A stretch of DNA of 64,000 bases. It comes from Ziziphus jujuba. Taxonomy: Eukaryota > Streptophyta > Magnoliopsida > Rosales > Rhamnaceae. How positions within the stretch are numbered: position 1 is the stretch's first letter; each line of letters begins with the position of its first letter. This document shows, piece after piece, positions 29,139 to 42,179 of this stretch. The notes under the pieces were generated by a model. It ran no database searches. It was given only the letters and a program-made list of their open reading frames with translations, and had not been told where the DNA came from. A program made the translations under genes and the position numbers. The DNA is taken from NCBI RefSeq assembly GCF_031755915.1, contig NC_083389.1, positions 18,159,001-18,223,000 of the forward strand, read 5' to 3'.

Positions 29139-32100
29139 TGTCAGGATCCATCTAAAATTCTTCACCGGAACCCTAGACAAGCCTTGATCCCAGGAAAATC
29201 CTACCGGACCTTCCAATGGAAAATCTGGTAGAACCTCCCCTAAGGGTTGGACTTACCATAAATTTCCTGCACTGAAAACACACTTCTATATATACCACCT
29301 TATTCCTCCCACATTACTACAATTTGTTTCCACAAATTTACAGCACTCCAAAATAATAACAGGAAATCAGTATATGATTCAATAAATATGTGTCTAATTA
29401 GTATACAGAGCATTATACAAATAATTATGACTTTAATACAATGACAGATAAAGAAGCAATACAAGATGGAGAGGAAAAAGGGAGGAAATGCATCTCTTGG
29501 ACTTTCGGCAATGAACTGAGACGTCGAGTTCGCCCCTGGACAATCAACGTCGACTAACTTGGACCTAAGGGAACGGAATTTAAAAATATGATATGCTAAT
29601 CATCTCAGTGAGTAACCCAATCTACTATATAATAATACTAATAATAAAAGGGTAAATAACTTAGTTAATTGATTAATAAGAAATAAGTAAATAAATAATA
29701 GGTAGTTAACCATAATATTTTCTCTCAAAACCCTCACAATTCACTCAGTTGGAAAAGTTCCCTTTTTAAAATATTTTCGCAAAACCCAACATTTTATGCC
29801 CCAAAAATCAATAAACAATTAGTCCAATAAATTTTAAATAAAATACAAGAATTTAAGGATCCAAAATTATAATGGAAAAAAAATAGAAATAGAAATAAAA
29901 TAATTTTGTAACAATTACTAAATGATTGATAAATGTCATACACAAATAATACAAAAATATTAATGAAACTTACATTAAAACAATTCAGGAAATAATTAAA
30001 ATAATTAGAATGAATTAATTAATTGAACGATTAAATAAAGGAATAATTAGACCAAATTAAAACCTCCATTTGAAATAAATAATAAAAACAACATTAAATA
30101 TATTCTTAATTTAAATACAATTTCAAAATATTTACTTTGAAATCCATGTTCTGAAAACCATTTGATGCATCCACTATATACCAGTGACGCCAACGATACC
30201 CAGTGTCCCAAGGTACCGCCAGACAGGAGGTTAAATAGAGAAACCGATATACGGTCATGTGGCGTCCCACCGTGCTGCTGCTAACAGGCGTCCCGACCAT
30301 GGAAGAGCGGCCTACCCTCATCCGATGGCAACAACAGGACAACCCCATAATCAACTGTGCGCTACTCACACCCACCTGCGCACTCACCACATCCACCTAC
30401 GCGCTAATCATATTCATGTATAAAGAACATCAGTACATGTATGGTGCATCTAAAAATCATAAAACTAATATATTTATTTTCAAATCTCAAAATCTTATAA
30501 ATACCACCGGGTTTATTCCATCCAATTAAACACGTAAATTTTCCACAATTCCTTTATAAATCATCGTCATAAATCCATCGCACAATTTCCATCAATTTCA
30601 AATCCATCAACTTTCAAATGCATCAATTTTCCAATCCACAATATTCAAATGCGTAAGCATAATTTTTAAAATAATATCCTTAAATCCTTAAAATTCAAGA
30701 TAGGCATAATTTCATTAAAATCCCATAAAATTTTCAAAATTCATAAATCCATATAAATGCATTTTTATTGCTTGAAATAAACTCATAATAATTTCAACAA
30801 TAAATCAATAATGTTAAAAATCATAATTTCTTTAAATATCAAATTTTCATAAAATGAATTTCCATAATTTATCAAAATCGAAATATGCTTCGATGCACAC
30901 ACATATACACATTTCAAATTGTCCAAATATTAGCATCAAAATTTAATTTGCAATTGATCACATAATTAATATAATATAAACATCCAAATATTAAAATATA
31001 ATGAAATATAATTAATTTGACACTCGAAATTAATTTTTGAAGGTGAGTCACTCACCTCGAGCACGCAATTAACCCAAGATCCTTTATGGGATCAATTCCA
31101 CGACACACATGTGCTCCTAGAACAACAATATTATACAAATCAAACAAATTAATATTTTATTCGGGTAAATAATATCCGGTACCCGGGGGGGACTAACACA
31201 AACGTTAACCAAAATTTGTGAGTAATATACCTAAACGAAGCTTATGGAATGAGGATCGCGGATTGAGGCTTACCTCCCGAAGATCGGACCCGAGATGGTT
31301 GGAATCTTGCTAGAAAGCTCACGAATTTTAGGCCTTCGATTCTCATAATCCATTAAGAATTGAGGAAAGTGGACACTAGATTTGGATTTAGAGGGTCGGA
31401 ATTAGTGGGAAAGGATGGACGGTGCAACGGGAAACTCACCGGAAAGTCGATTTCCCGACGAGCCATCGTGGTCACCGGAATCCACCAACGCCGGTGGTGC
31501 ATTCAGTGGCCATTGGCCGTGATTTTTGGTGGGAAGGTAGATCGGGGAATGGGTGACTCAACGGGACCTGCGGTGAGGCAAACGGAGGTCGGAATGGAGA
31601 GAAATCTAGGTTTAAAGTAATTGGTGCCGCTGCCGGAAAAAGTCTCGATTCAGGCGCGACGGCGGTCGGTTGGCTGTGATTTTTGGCTGGCCGGCCGATT
31701 TTTAGGTGGGCTTCAAGCTAGAGTGGCACATATACTGTTCTAGTGGCTAGAAATGGGTGAACGACTGTTGGCCGGTTGGATTTCTCTCTCTAGCTCTCTC
31801 TTTGTCTTTCCTTCTCTCTTTGTCTCTCCTTCCCCGACTCATGTGTTTTGGCCAAAATAAAAGCCACCCATGGGTGAAACTGTTCACTCATGGGATTGGC
31901 TGAAAATACGACACGTGGCACACATTGTTCACTCAAGTCAAAATATATTAAAATATTACGGTATTCGGAAAACTTTGCATGTCCATAACTTTTTAACCAG
32001 ATGTCCAATTTAAGCGTGTCGCTAGTCTATGAACTCGTATCGACGAGTACTTCACAACCATGCATGAGTCAAAGCTCAACTTTGCAGGAACAAAAAGTCA

Positions 32101-32355
32101 ACTCCGGCACCCCTTGGATAGTTTGGACCTCAACTTGTGTTGCTCATAACTTTCAAATCGTAGCTCCATTTTCAACGTGTTACTAGTCTATGGACTCGTG
32201 ACAATGTGTACTTTGTAACGGGACCTTAGTCAATGTGAAATTCTATCAGGAGTAAAAAGTCAACATTTGACCCCTTCTCGGTGAAAGATGGTCAAACCCG
32301 GTCAACCTTGGTCAAATTTTAGAAATTCCGATGTACTTCGAGACGGGGTGTTACA
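29139..32355 (-). mobile_element. Solo LTR, minus strand, shared by both copies (A)
   Basis: On the plus strand it reads TGTCAGGATCC at the left and GGGGTGTTACA at the right, the reverse complement of the TGTAACACCCC...GGATCCTGACA layout of the LTR at 18416. Length 3,217 bp. The flanks TTTTC (29134-29138) and TTTTA (32356-32360) form a 4/5 target duplication. The order of internal blocks matches 18416-21393: TTGACC-type motifs, ACTAGTCTATGGACTCGT blocks, GGGTGAGTCACTCACC-like block, TTGGACTTACC. Identity is low, so this is an older member of the same family. It is present at the same place in copy B, so it predates the duplication. No internal gag-pol. Confidence 0.85.
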
Positions 32356-32360
32356 TTTTA

Positions 32361-32757
32361 TGTTATAAAGTTTTACTTTTTAAACATATGTCACTTGTAG
32401 GGCTTTTCAAAATATTTCATGGATTATTAGATGTACATCTCTATTTGCATTAGTAAAATCAATTTTCTCTTCTAATAATTTAAACTTTTAAATTGTTGAT
32501 TATTTATGCTTCAAGCATGCTATATAAATAATTATATATATATATATATATATATATTAACAAATCATCAAATTGCCAATTGCTACATATATGTTTTTGG
32601 CATAATTTTAGTATAGATAATTATTCAAATTGATATTTCTAGCATGACTAATAAATCACATACTAAACAATTTTTATTTGTGATATATGCATTATAATGC
32701 ATATAAATATTTTACATCCAATTAAATTTTACACCACATATTTATTCTTCCAGAAAT
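32361..32757. other. Short AT-rich spacer between two LTRs, duplicated
   Basis: Contains (TA)n at about 32535-32557; otherwise nothing recognised. Confidence 0.5.
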
Positions 32758-32762
32758 GTTAA

Positions 32763-35225
32763 TGTAACAATATATCTCGGAAAAATATCTAGAATTTGAA
32801 TTTTTGATCAAGAATGACCTAGTGGATCGTATATTGGTCTTGGATTTGACTTTTTGTATAGTGAAGAATTTTGGTTTGATCGTTAACCCAGAGCATAAAA
32901 CTAGTCGATATGAGTTTGTAGACTAACGGTACCGTTTAATTTTGGGAAGTTCTTAAAAATTAGTATTATATCAGTATCCAAACCAATCCTGAATTTTTTG
33001 TTTGTTAGTGATCCAAAGCCCTATATATACATGTAGAATTATGCTTTCATTAAACAATTTGAAAAAAAAAAAACCAAAAGTCCCTAAACCTTTGAAAATT
33101 CGAACTAGACTTATAGATCCGTTCTTGACCCATGACGCACTTAAATACCAAATTAGGTCAAGCCGGTTCAATTTTTTTTTTCTTTTTCTAGCCACAACTA
33201 TTGACATATGCTTAACCTCCAATAAGCCCACCTTCTGGCAACTAAGCTACCAAATTTTTAGGCCAAACTATTGTGCAATGCGCCAGGATTGGCCACTGGA
33301 AGTCGGTGGAGCGATTTAAAGCTTTTTGATGAAATCCGTTTTTCAACCGCTTTAGTCTGACCCATACTTTCTTTCCCCAAAATTTTGGCCTCACTGAATC
33401 CATTTACATGCTTTGTTTGTTAAAATTCATTATGGTTAGAGAGATCAATTAAAAGGAAGTGTTGTCGAATTTTTCAATGTGTTTTTCGATCATCGGCAAT
33501 GTTTTTGAACCAATGTGAGCTTACCATTTTGTTGCCCATTCCACAATCTTTCCATTGACATATAACTTGTGAATTTTGGACATCATTTGATAATTTTTTC
33601 ATTTTTAGGTCAATTAGTTTAATACCCCACAAAATTGGATTGGGTTTGGACAACCTAGGACGAAATTGGAATTGATTTTGCATAGTTAGATGTTAAAAGG
33701 ACCAAATGGAAGGTTCAATTTCTTAAAATTGGCTTTCGAGTGGAAAAACCTAATTTTGCAAACTAAATCCTACGGATTTATTGTATAATTAGACCTTTCA
33801 TTGTCCAATTTATATAATCTTAGCATTGTATAAAGTACTTTAAGACATTTGATATGCACTAATGTGTAAAGTTTGATTTTTGGAGTTTAAAAAATATTAC
33901 ACCCATACTAAGATTGAAGATATCTTGTGGAGGAGTAAAAGTAGACATTAGTAGTTTCTGTGAGTGGTTTATGTTTTAAAATGAATTTGGGCACGTTAAT
34001 ACTATATATATATATATATATATAGATATAATTTATATATAAATATATATATATAAATATATGTATATAAATGATTCAATTTAAATGCTTATTGTAAACA
34101 TATATGATTATATGTTTTTAAATGTATTTGTTATCATTTCATGTGACTGTTAATAAGATTTTAAATTCCAATGAGCTCATAGTGAACTGAGAATTTTTGT
34201 ATTTAAATTGATGTTTTAGTCTATTTGAAAAATAGTTGATTTTAAGAAAAAAATTGGAAATTGTATATTTTTAAGTATATATAAGTGTTCTATGTAAGAA
34301 TTTATGGTGATATATATTTTACTGTTGGTATTTACTGTATTATTGTTTTTAAATGGCATACCATATAGTACCAGTAGTTTTATTTTATGTTATTATTCTA
34401 TGTGTAGTCAAGAAATAAGACAATGATGATTGAGTTTTTATCATTCTCTTGAAGTGATGATTGAAATGCATACCATTCACTTGTGACCATAGGATGATAG
34501 GTTGTCTTGATATGAGAAAATGATGATTAAGCTTTGTGCCATTTTCTCAAATGATGATTGAGTTGTATGCCGATCCCTCGTGAAGTTGGTTTCTTTGTAT
34601 TCTTTTACTGTTTGGTGGTGTTCCGAAATATTGTACACTATCTAGTAGCTTTAGGTATATTTATGATATATTGTATGTTTTTATTTATGATATATGCATG
34701 GGGTACAAATTGGGTTTTATAAAATGTTTTTAAAAAGGAAAACTTTTCAAATGATTGAAAGTGTGGTCTTATGTGAAAAGTTTGGAAATAAATGACAATT
34801 TTCATATTATTACTTTATTCTATTACTGAGTTTGTATCATAGTTTTATGTTTTTTAAATTATTCTCCTAGGCATCAGTTGACAAGTTGCATACGTTACTT
34901 CTAGAATCTTCATCATATTTCTAGTATATTTATACTATCATATTTTTCCTGTCATCATACTACCATTATTGATTTATTTTCCTTTCCGCTCATTTTCATT
35001 GGACTTATATTTTATGTTGTCTTAATTTTGTTTTACCCCTCTTATACTTCTTTAGATTGCTTTGGTAGATTTATCTAATGTGTACGATTTTTATTTTATT
35101 TTCATTTTTTGGTCTCAAGTTGGTACAAAGATATTTTATTAGATTTTTTATAGAGAATTCGGTAGGGCTTTTCTAGATGAGACCGTTTCGGATGTTCGAG
35201 AATGACCTTAGGGACGACACTATCA
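32763..35225 (+). mobile_element. Probable old solo LTR related to the TGTAACACCCC family (A)
   Basis: Starts TGTAACAATATATCTCGG, then AATTTTTGATCAAGAATGACC, parallel to the first 50 bp of 18416. Next, AGTCGATATGAGTTTGTAGAC (near 32903) parallels GTCGATACGAGTCCGTAGAC in the younger LTR. Near 34708-34760 a TTGGGTTTTATAAAATG block and AAAAGGAAAACTTTTCAAA parallel 20739-20780. The end (GAATTCGGTAGGGCTTTTCT to GACGACACTATCA) resembles the final 90 bp of 18416. Flanks GTTAA (32758-32762) and TTTAA (35226-35230) are a 4/5 target duplication. Length 2,463 bp, no coding content. Identity is low and the call rests on block order. Confidence 0.5.
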
Positions 35226-35230
35226 TTTAA

Positions 35231-35907
35231 TAATAAAAATAAAATCACACCGTAAAAATAAATAGCAAATACTAATTTAAGATAAACATTTCTATTGTCT
35301 CATAAGATCTCCAAGATTAATTTTAGATATTTCCATTTGCTCGATATTTGATCTTTAGGATCAATAATTTGCATTCATATTGTCTTATAATTTCATTTGA
35401 TCATGTAAATAGATTGATCATTATTATTTCCTTTCTCTTGATTTCAAGGCTTGATACATGAAAATAATATATTTTCGCATACAATAGTATAAAACCAATA
35501 AATTTCCATTCTAATTTCAATATATTTTATTTCCACTTCTAATGGAGAAATTTTGCTTTCTCAATAATAAATGGAATCTCATACATAAGTCCAGAATTAA
35601 TAAATGGTTCTTATATCAAACGACTATAACCAATAACATTCACTTTAGGGATGATAATAATATAACATTTACTTCAATAATGATAAGAAATTTTCTTTCA
35701 GCAATCCCCTAAGGATGCTTTATTTTTTCAATTTAGTGACCATAATTCATAATATAAATGGTTTATAAATAATTTTTACCTAATTGTACATAATGAAAAT
35801 CTTCCATTCCAATAAAAATATAACAAAAATCTTTAATTTTGTCCCATCCCTCAAGTATGACAATATCCTTTGATTAAGGTTATGACCAATATTAACGTTA
35901 TGCTTCT
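35231..35907. other. AT-rich non-coding, duplicated
   Basis: No gene or clear element recognised. Confidence 0.5.
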
Positions 35908-36032
35908 GTAATAAGTATTCACTATTGTCTAAATAATTAACAATAAACTTGAATAGATTTAATAAATTTCAAGAAAATAAATACTGTAACTTTAGAAGTA
36001 GCTTGTCACTATATAATAATTTGATAAAACCA

Positions 36033-36067
<35 letters not shown>

Positions 36068-36357
36068 AATAACCATAAAAAATCAAGATAACATCAATAT
36101 TTAAAATAAATTTAATATTATGAATTAATACTCATAAGTCCATAATAGAATAACATAAAAGTATATAAATTATGTTATACAAAAACAACTTACCAACAAT
36201 AAACATCAATCAATTAAGAAATATTATTTGGTGATAAATATTCATTATTGTATAAATAACTAACAGTAAACCTGAATAAATATAGCAAATTTCAAGAAAA
36301 TAAATACTATAAACTTTAAAAGTGGTTTGTCACTAAATAATAATTTTATAAAACCAT

Positions 36358-36392
<35 letters not shown>

Positions 36393-36546
36393 ATATAATA
36401 AACATAAAAAATCAAGATAATATCAATATTAAAAAGTAAATTTAATATGATGAATTAATACTCATAAATCCATAATAAAATAACATAAAAATATATAAAT
36501 TGTGTAATACAAAAATAACTTACCAACAATTAAACATCAATCAATA
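35908..36546 (+). repeat. Two-unit tandem repeat, about 320 bp per unit (A)
   Basis: Unit 1 (about 35908-36225) and unit 2 (about 36230-36546) share TATTCA(C/T)TATTGT, AAACTTGAATA or AAACCTGAATA, TTTCAAGAAAATAAATACT, TTGTCACTA, a (TA)n run, CATAAAAAATCAAGATAA and AACTTACCAACAAT blocks. The same arrangement begins at 63473 in copy B, where it is cut by the window end. Confidence 0.8.
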
Positions 36547-36749
36547 TTAAGAAAATGTAAGGAAATGAACATTTATGGACAACATAAAATTGTAGCTTAA
36601 CCATAAATTCACAAGAAAAATGCATGAAACTTTCTTCCAAATTTTATCTTTCGATTAGATCAACGTAAATAAATAAATAAGTGAAAATATCATAAGATGT
36701 GTAAAATATTCATCAAAATTTGCCAGTGCCAAACAAATAGAAATACAAA

Positions 36750-36966
36750 TGTAAAAAGACAACAAATTTGGGCAATAAATAATAGTCTAGCTACATAAAA
36801 GCGGATTCTAAAGAAATAGATATGCATATATATTACAAAATAACAATTTTTTTTTTTTTTTTGGGGTAATGCTACAAAATAACAAATTTGCAATAAGTAA
36901 TAGTCTAGCTATATAAAAGCGGATTCAAAAGGAATAGATATGCATATATATTACAAAATCCCAACT
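36750..36966 (+). repeat. Tandem duplication flanking a T-run
   Basis: A block of about 85 bp (ACAAATTTG...AATAGTCTAGCTA...TAAAAGCGGATTC...GATATGCATATATATTAC) occurs at about 36757-36846 and 36880-36966. The copies are separated by a T-run and GGGGTAATGCTACAAAATAAC. Confidence 0.8.
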
Positions 36967-37155
36967 ACAGTAACCTATGTGTATAATATATTATCAACTT
37001 TTACTACTTTAGACAAGTGGAAAATCTACCACAGGATTATAAAATATACAAGAATTACAGTGACAAATTCATGTGCCAAACAAATGAAACAATAAAAAAA
37101 AAAGTAATATTTCTCTCAACATGCATAATAGTACATGTATCAAATTAAAAATAAG

Positions 37156-37190
<35 letters not shown>

Positions 37191-38905
37191 AAGAGAGAGA
37201 GATGAAAACGAAAAATACCGAAGACGTTTGCTTCATATATAATCTTCCATAATATATTTAACAAAAAATAAATTCTAGTGCGTACATGTATCAATATGCT
37301 TGTGTGTAATATATTGATGGGCATTCGGATTCAATATAACAATTGGATATTTTGTAAAATTTTAGTTAATTAATGTATAATTATCCTATTCAAATCTTCT
37401 AGGACCTTCACATCAATCCCAAATAAAATTCCAGGACTCCCCTTCATTTTTATTGATAAAATTAGATAGACGAACTTACCAAATCAAGCTTAGGGCTGTA
37501 AACAAGAATGGTTTAAGATTAATTAGATTTTAGGTGTCTGAACTCAGTTTTTCAAGAAATTAAATAAAGAAATCTTGAACAGTAATTGAAGATCATGACT
37601 TGACCTTGAACATTAAATGAAACTCATGATAGGTTTAATAATTCAATTTGTTATTTATATGTTATCTGTATAAATATTATACGTTTAAACATATTAATAC
37701 TTTATAATAAAAATAATTTTGTTATTTAATTTTTTAAAGATTTAATTTTATAAGAAAATTAGTGAAATTTATTAATAGCTTCGTATTATAAAAAATTTCT
37801 TTTTTTCAAAAAAAAAAAAAAAAAAAGAAAGAAAGAAATGTTGAAGTATTTAGGTTTTTTTTATTATAACGAGTTCGGTCATTAGTAGGTTTTTAATAAA
37901 TGAATTGAATCAATCTTGGATAAGATATTTCAAAATTATGTGAGTTTCAACATACCGGTTAAGTTTTGAGAATTCTAATGCTTAGCTCATTTACACTTTC
38001 AATCTTGTTACTAGTCAATAAAATAAAGAAGTAGCTCATACCTTGTGTAAGTGGGGCTTTTCCATCAATGATCGTTTCGGCCAAGTTAATCTTGTTGACC
38101 TGCCGACATTTTTTGAAATCTGCTTGGGCTAAAGGTTTTTCGTAGGGGTGTGGGCTAACCGTTTGTACTTTGTTCTTGTTGCTTACAGGGCACGTCTTGT
38201 CTAAACGGTGTATAAGTTTTATTGTCCAAGATCTGTGTATCACTACCAATGGGCAATCAAAAAGTGGCCTAAGTTTTTCTTGGCCAACCAAAAAGTAGCC
38301 TAACTAAAAACTGAGGTTTTGTCGCCGCTTATTTTCTTTTCTTTTTCTTTGTTTATTTGGTAGGATATTTACCAAAAACCAAAAAAGAAAAAAAAAAAAA
38401 AGAGGGTGTCAGAAGGCTATTTGATTTTGTTATATATAGATGAGAAGTCCTCTCAATAGGGATGGTCGTGACGGAGAGTGTCAGCATTCATAATTGTTAA
38501 CCATATGTGTCTGGCTTTAAAAAGGTGAAGGCTTTGCAGATATGTACAGTCAACAATTAGAATTGGGGTGCGTAGCCTTCGATTAAGACTCATCGTCTAC
38601 CTGAATATCACAAATATTTATAAATATTTATAACACGACTGTTCATATATATGTTGTGGTGAAAAGGAAAAGGAAAACCTAGGAACCTCAGTCTTGCACG
38701 AAAGATCATGAGGAGTCTCTCTCTCTCCTTTTACTCCTCTGGCCCAACTAAAAAGATCATCTATTTAGCTCTGCATTTTTTAAATAGTTGAATTGACATA
38801 TCGTATAGAGCATTTAACTATGATGAGCATTAAATGTCCCATTAGATGTCGTAAAAGGTAGAAAAATTACAGAAATTATACATCTCACCACCTGTGATGG
38901 AATCA
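36967..38905. other. Unique non-coding spacer
   Basis: No gene recognised. It contains a (TA)n-(GA)n microsatellite at about 37155-37201 and poly-A runs at 37808-37826 and 38388-38401. A minus-strand frame of 110 codons (37959-38291) has no domain that I can name. Confidence 0.45.
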
Positions 38906-38921
38906 ACCGTAAGCCATAAGC

Positions 38922-39046
38922 GACTCGCAGTGGAGCTCCAGTGGCAGAGATCCACCACCTTGGCCTGTGAGTGCCAGGTTCGAGTGTGTGGGGTGGGTTG
39001 GGGTGCTTGGGGGCAGCAGCCACACTAGCCAAAAAAAAAAAAAAAA
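38922..39046 (+). mobile_element. tRNA-derived SINE with poly-A tail
   Basis: About 110 bp plus a tail of about 16 A, flanked by a perfect 16-bp duplication ACCGTAAGCCATAAGC (38906-38921 and 39047-39062). Pol III promoter boxes are visible: box A-like AGCTCCAGTGGCAGAG at the start and box B GGTTCGAGT about 40 bp later. Short length, internal promoter, A tail and long target duplication together define a SINE. The perfect duplication suggests recent insertion. It lies outside the segmental duplication. The SINE family is not identified. Confidence 0.88.
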
Positions 39047-39062
39047 ACCGTAAGCCATAAGC

Positions 39063-39621
39063 AGACTATCTTATTATAACAATAATTATTATATATGCAT
39101 GGATTTATACAAACTCGTCTTTACACGATTTGATAGTATTATATTTAAAAAGGTATTCATAATTGCTAGATTTGTATTTTATAGATTTAAAATCAATGGT
39201 ATTTGTTATTAATGATAATAATTATAAATAAAATGTGAAGTTTCACATCAGTTGGAAAGGAGAACAAAACATTGCTGATAAGTAGATGTGGATATCTTTT
39301 TCTTAAAAGGTCTTTTAAAATCTTAAAGGCTGGGTTGTAAAAGGATTTTCTAGATTCAAAAACGACAATATCTCATATGGATGATTTGGACTGTCACATA
39401 AAATTCGTATATTATTTAATAATTTAAATTATTATTTAAAAAGGTTTATTTTTGTAAATTAAAACTTTATAATAAAAAATTATTTAATAATTAAATGTTA
39501 TCAATTAACAATTATTATCTCAACAACTACTTTACTGGTAATCAACACCATTAATAATCAATAGTAAAATTTTAGATGTTTAATATAATATTGTTAAATT
39601 GACTTAATAAAAGATTTGTTT

Positions 39622-39670
<49 letters not shown>

Positions 39671-39689
39671 GGGATTAGGCCTAATATTA
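39063..39689. other. AT-rich non-coding
   Basis: No gene recognised. Contains (TA)n-(GA)n at about 39624-39671. Confidence 0.5.
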
Positions 39690-40083
39690 CAAGGAGTAAT
39701 AAATTTTAAAAAAGTTAATGAATTAATATAGAATTTCGTAAATTTTATATAGGTTTTGTAGAAATTTTGAATAAATGGTGGATTTGAAATAAACATTTTT
39801 ATTCATATTTTTTATTTTCAAACCCCATGAAATTTATTATAATATATTATATTTTAAAATCCTTTCATGTTAATAACTTTTTAAATACTTTTAAACTTTT
39901 ATAAATTTTATAAAAATTTAAATTGAATACCTTGGATTTTTAGTAGACATCTTTTACATAATCCATTTAAAATTTTAATTGAATATCTGTACTTTTCTAG
40001 ATTCAAATAAAATTTAAATTAAATACCTTTAAGCTTTTAAGCTCTCTTAAATCAATGAATTCTAGATTAAATACACCTTTTGG
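39690..40083. mobile_element. Possible degenerate MITE related to 5309-5747
   Basis: Carries repeated AATTTAAATTGAATACC, TTTTAATTGAATATC, AATTTAAATTAAATACC and, at its right end, TCTAGATTAAATACACC. This resembles the right half and periodic interior of the Tourist-like MITE. No clear left end or TAA pair could be fixed. Confidence 0.3.
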
Positions 40084-41999
40084 AATTTTATTACGTCATA
40101 TTTGAATAATAGGAAAATGAGTGGAATCTATTTTCTTTGGAAAAACGATAACATTATTTTGTTTGAATATTTATTATAAAGTAGGAAGGTGTGGGTTCAA
40201 AGAATTAGATTTCCACAAATGTAAAAAAAATATGTGAGAACGTTGTTTCTACCTATATAGATGCCATTTTGAGAATTCTAGAAATAATGGCTTTGAAATT
40301 TTTTTTTTAAATTACATATTTATCCTTAATTTATTATATAATATTAAATTTAATTACTTATAAATCTCAACTTTCCTGTTACTCACCAACAGATTAAGAA
40401 AAAAATTAATTCTAAGGAAACTAAATTTTAGAAATCAATTTTCTACTCAACTTTAATACTTCCCAAACAGAGCCTTAGAGAAAAGTAAAACCCCTCTATG
40501 AACCTAACAAACCATTAATATATTTTTAATATCAGTTTTTAATGCGATCCAAATGCTGATAAAAAAAATTTGTGGTAAAATCATCATGTTGATCTAATTT
40601 AAACATAATTGTGTATATATATTCCAACTCATCCACCAAGACCATATATATTACATCCTAGATGCAATGAAATAGGATGAATTGAGCAGGTATTTGAGAA
40701 TACGTAATTATCTTGATTATATTAATTTTTTTTTTTATATTTTAATTGCCTATAAATGACAAAAAAAACATCTTATTCTTTCGTCAATAATATCTTATAT
40801 TTAGTGGATATAAATACATATCTATATATATATATATATATATGAGGCTCATATATATGTTAGGCTCATATCTGGTTTTATTAATAGTTTTTCCATTACG
40901 ATTTTATTTATTAATCATTGGATTATATTAAATGGTAGAATTTAAAAATGCATTTATAATTCATCAAGTCCTTAACACATTCATTTTACAAAATTGCGTT
41001 TTGGTATGTCACTATTCATATTGGGTCATTAAATAATTTTTAAATCCTATTCTTTTAAAAATAATCCAAAAGATAATAAATGAAGAGCTAACACTAAAAC
41101 TACTGGGCCTATATGATGTGGATCTGACCTTACACACACCCCACAAATTACAAAAACTCCCATTCCAATTTAAAGAAATTTGAGATAGTAAAAAAATATT
41201 ATAATAAGAACTTCCTCTACGCCAAGTCATATTATCTAAATATGTTTTATTGCTTTTAAAAAAAAAATCTAAATGAAGAAGGAACATCTAAAAAAATTAA
41301 AAAAATATTATTTGTCATCAATGGTGAATAATTATTAGTAGGACCAATGTATCAAATGATAATTTAAATAATTACCATCAAAAAGTTTTTTTTACGGTTT
41401 TAATATAAAAAAGAATAGAATTAGATATCCCAATTAAAAATTTACCACATAAACTAGTGATTGTCACCAATAGTGATAAATAGTAATATTCAAAAAGATT
41501 TGCACAGAACCCACAATTAATTATTTTACTTAAGTTTTGATTGTATATTGTTTTAAAAGTTGTATGATCACTAGTGGGATACATCGTACAATTTATTTAT
41601 TTATTTTATAACTTTCATTACTAAAAAACGAATATGAGAAAGAGAACATTTTAACTTCAGTCAATTAAATTGTTATTTGCTATTTAGGTTTTACAAGTGT
41701 TCTATCACCAATAGTAAAAAATAGCATTTTTCATACAACTTAATTGATAATCTTTTTCCCCTTTGTTGCAACCAACATGTCAAAAATGGCTCGTGATGTA
41801 GGATTCCATTAGCATAAATTTCTAACCTCATCCTTACTATATTAAATTCTTAATCTAAAACCTTTCACATATACCTTTTATTTTTTAGGAAAAATTACAA
41901 AAAGCTCTGATTAATTTTTACTCATGCTTCAATTTTCCTCTCCTAAACTTTTTTTAAGCAATTTCCCCCCCAAATTATTGCAACATGTCAAATTTCTAT

Positions 42000-42004
<5 letters not shown>
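40084..42004. other. AT-rich non-coding spacer
   Basis: No gene recognised. A CACCAATAGT(G/A)A motif recurs at about 41466 and 41707, with a variant at 41318, possibly from an eroded repeat. (TA)n at about 40824-40843. Confidence 0.4.

Positions 42005-42061
<57 letters not shown>
42005..42061 (+). repeat. Poly-T run of 57
   Basis: An uninterrupted homopolymer. It could be the poly-A tail of a minus-strand retroposed sequence, such as whatever lies to the right, but no element boundary is visible. Confidence 0.8.
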
Positions 42062-42179
42062 CGTGTACGTGACAAAATTAACCATATAATATTAAAATTA
42101 ACTACTTATATAAACAATATACGCATTGGTGTACTTTTTTAAAAATAAAATTGATATATGAAATTAAGGTTTAGTTGCA

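Larger units (their letters stand above)
13421..36417 (+). repeat. Segmental duplication, copy A
   Basis: This block recurs in direct orientation as copy B (43977-64000). By eye the copies differ by roughly 1-4% in stretches compared, with small indels and one large one: the 2,978-bp solo LTR at 18416, present only here. The left junction lies in a T-run followed by GGAAAATTTGAGAC in both copies. The right junction cannot be seen because copy B runs off the window. Confidence 0.95.

Noticed and set aside
37959..38291. 110-codon minus-strand frame in unique sequence
   Set aside because: No recognisable family and no supporting context; length is possible by chance.
38946..38990. tRNA gene suggested by GGTTCGAGT and a box A-like motif
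   Set aside because: No cloverleaf can be closed around it. The A-tail and 16-bp target duplication show it is a SINE.
41270..41780. MITE suggested by repeated CACCAATAGT motifs
   Set aside because: Motifs are few and diverged, and no terminal inverted repeat or target duplication was found.
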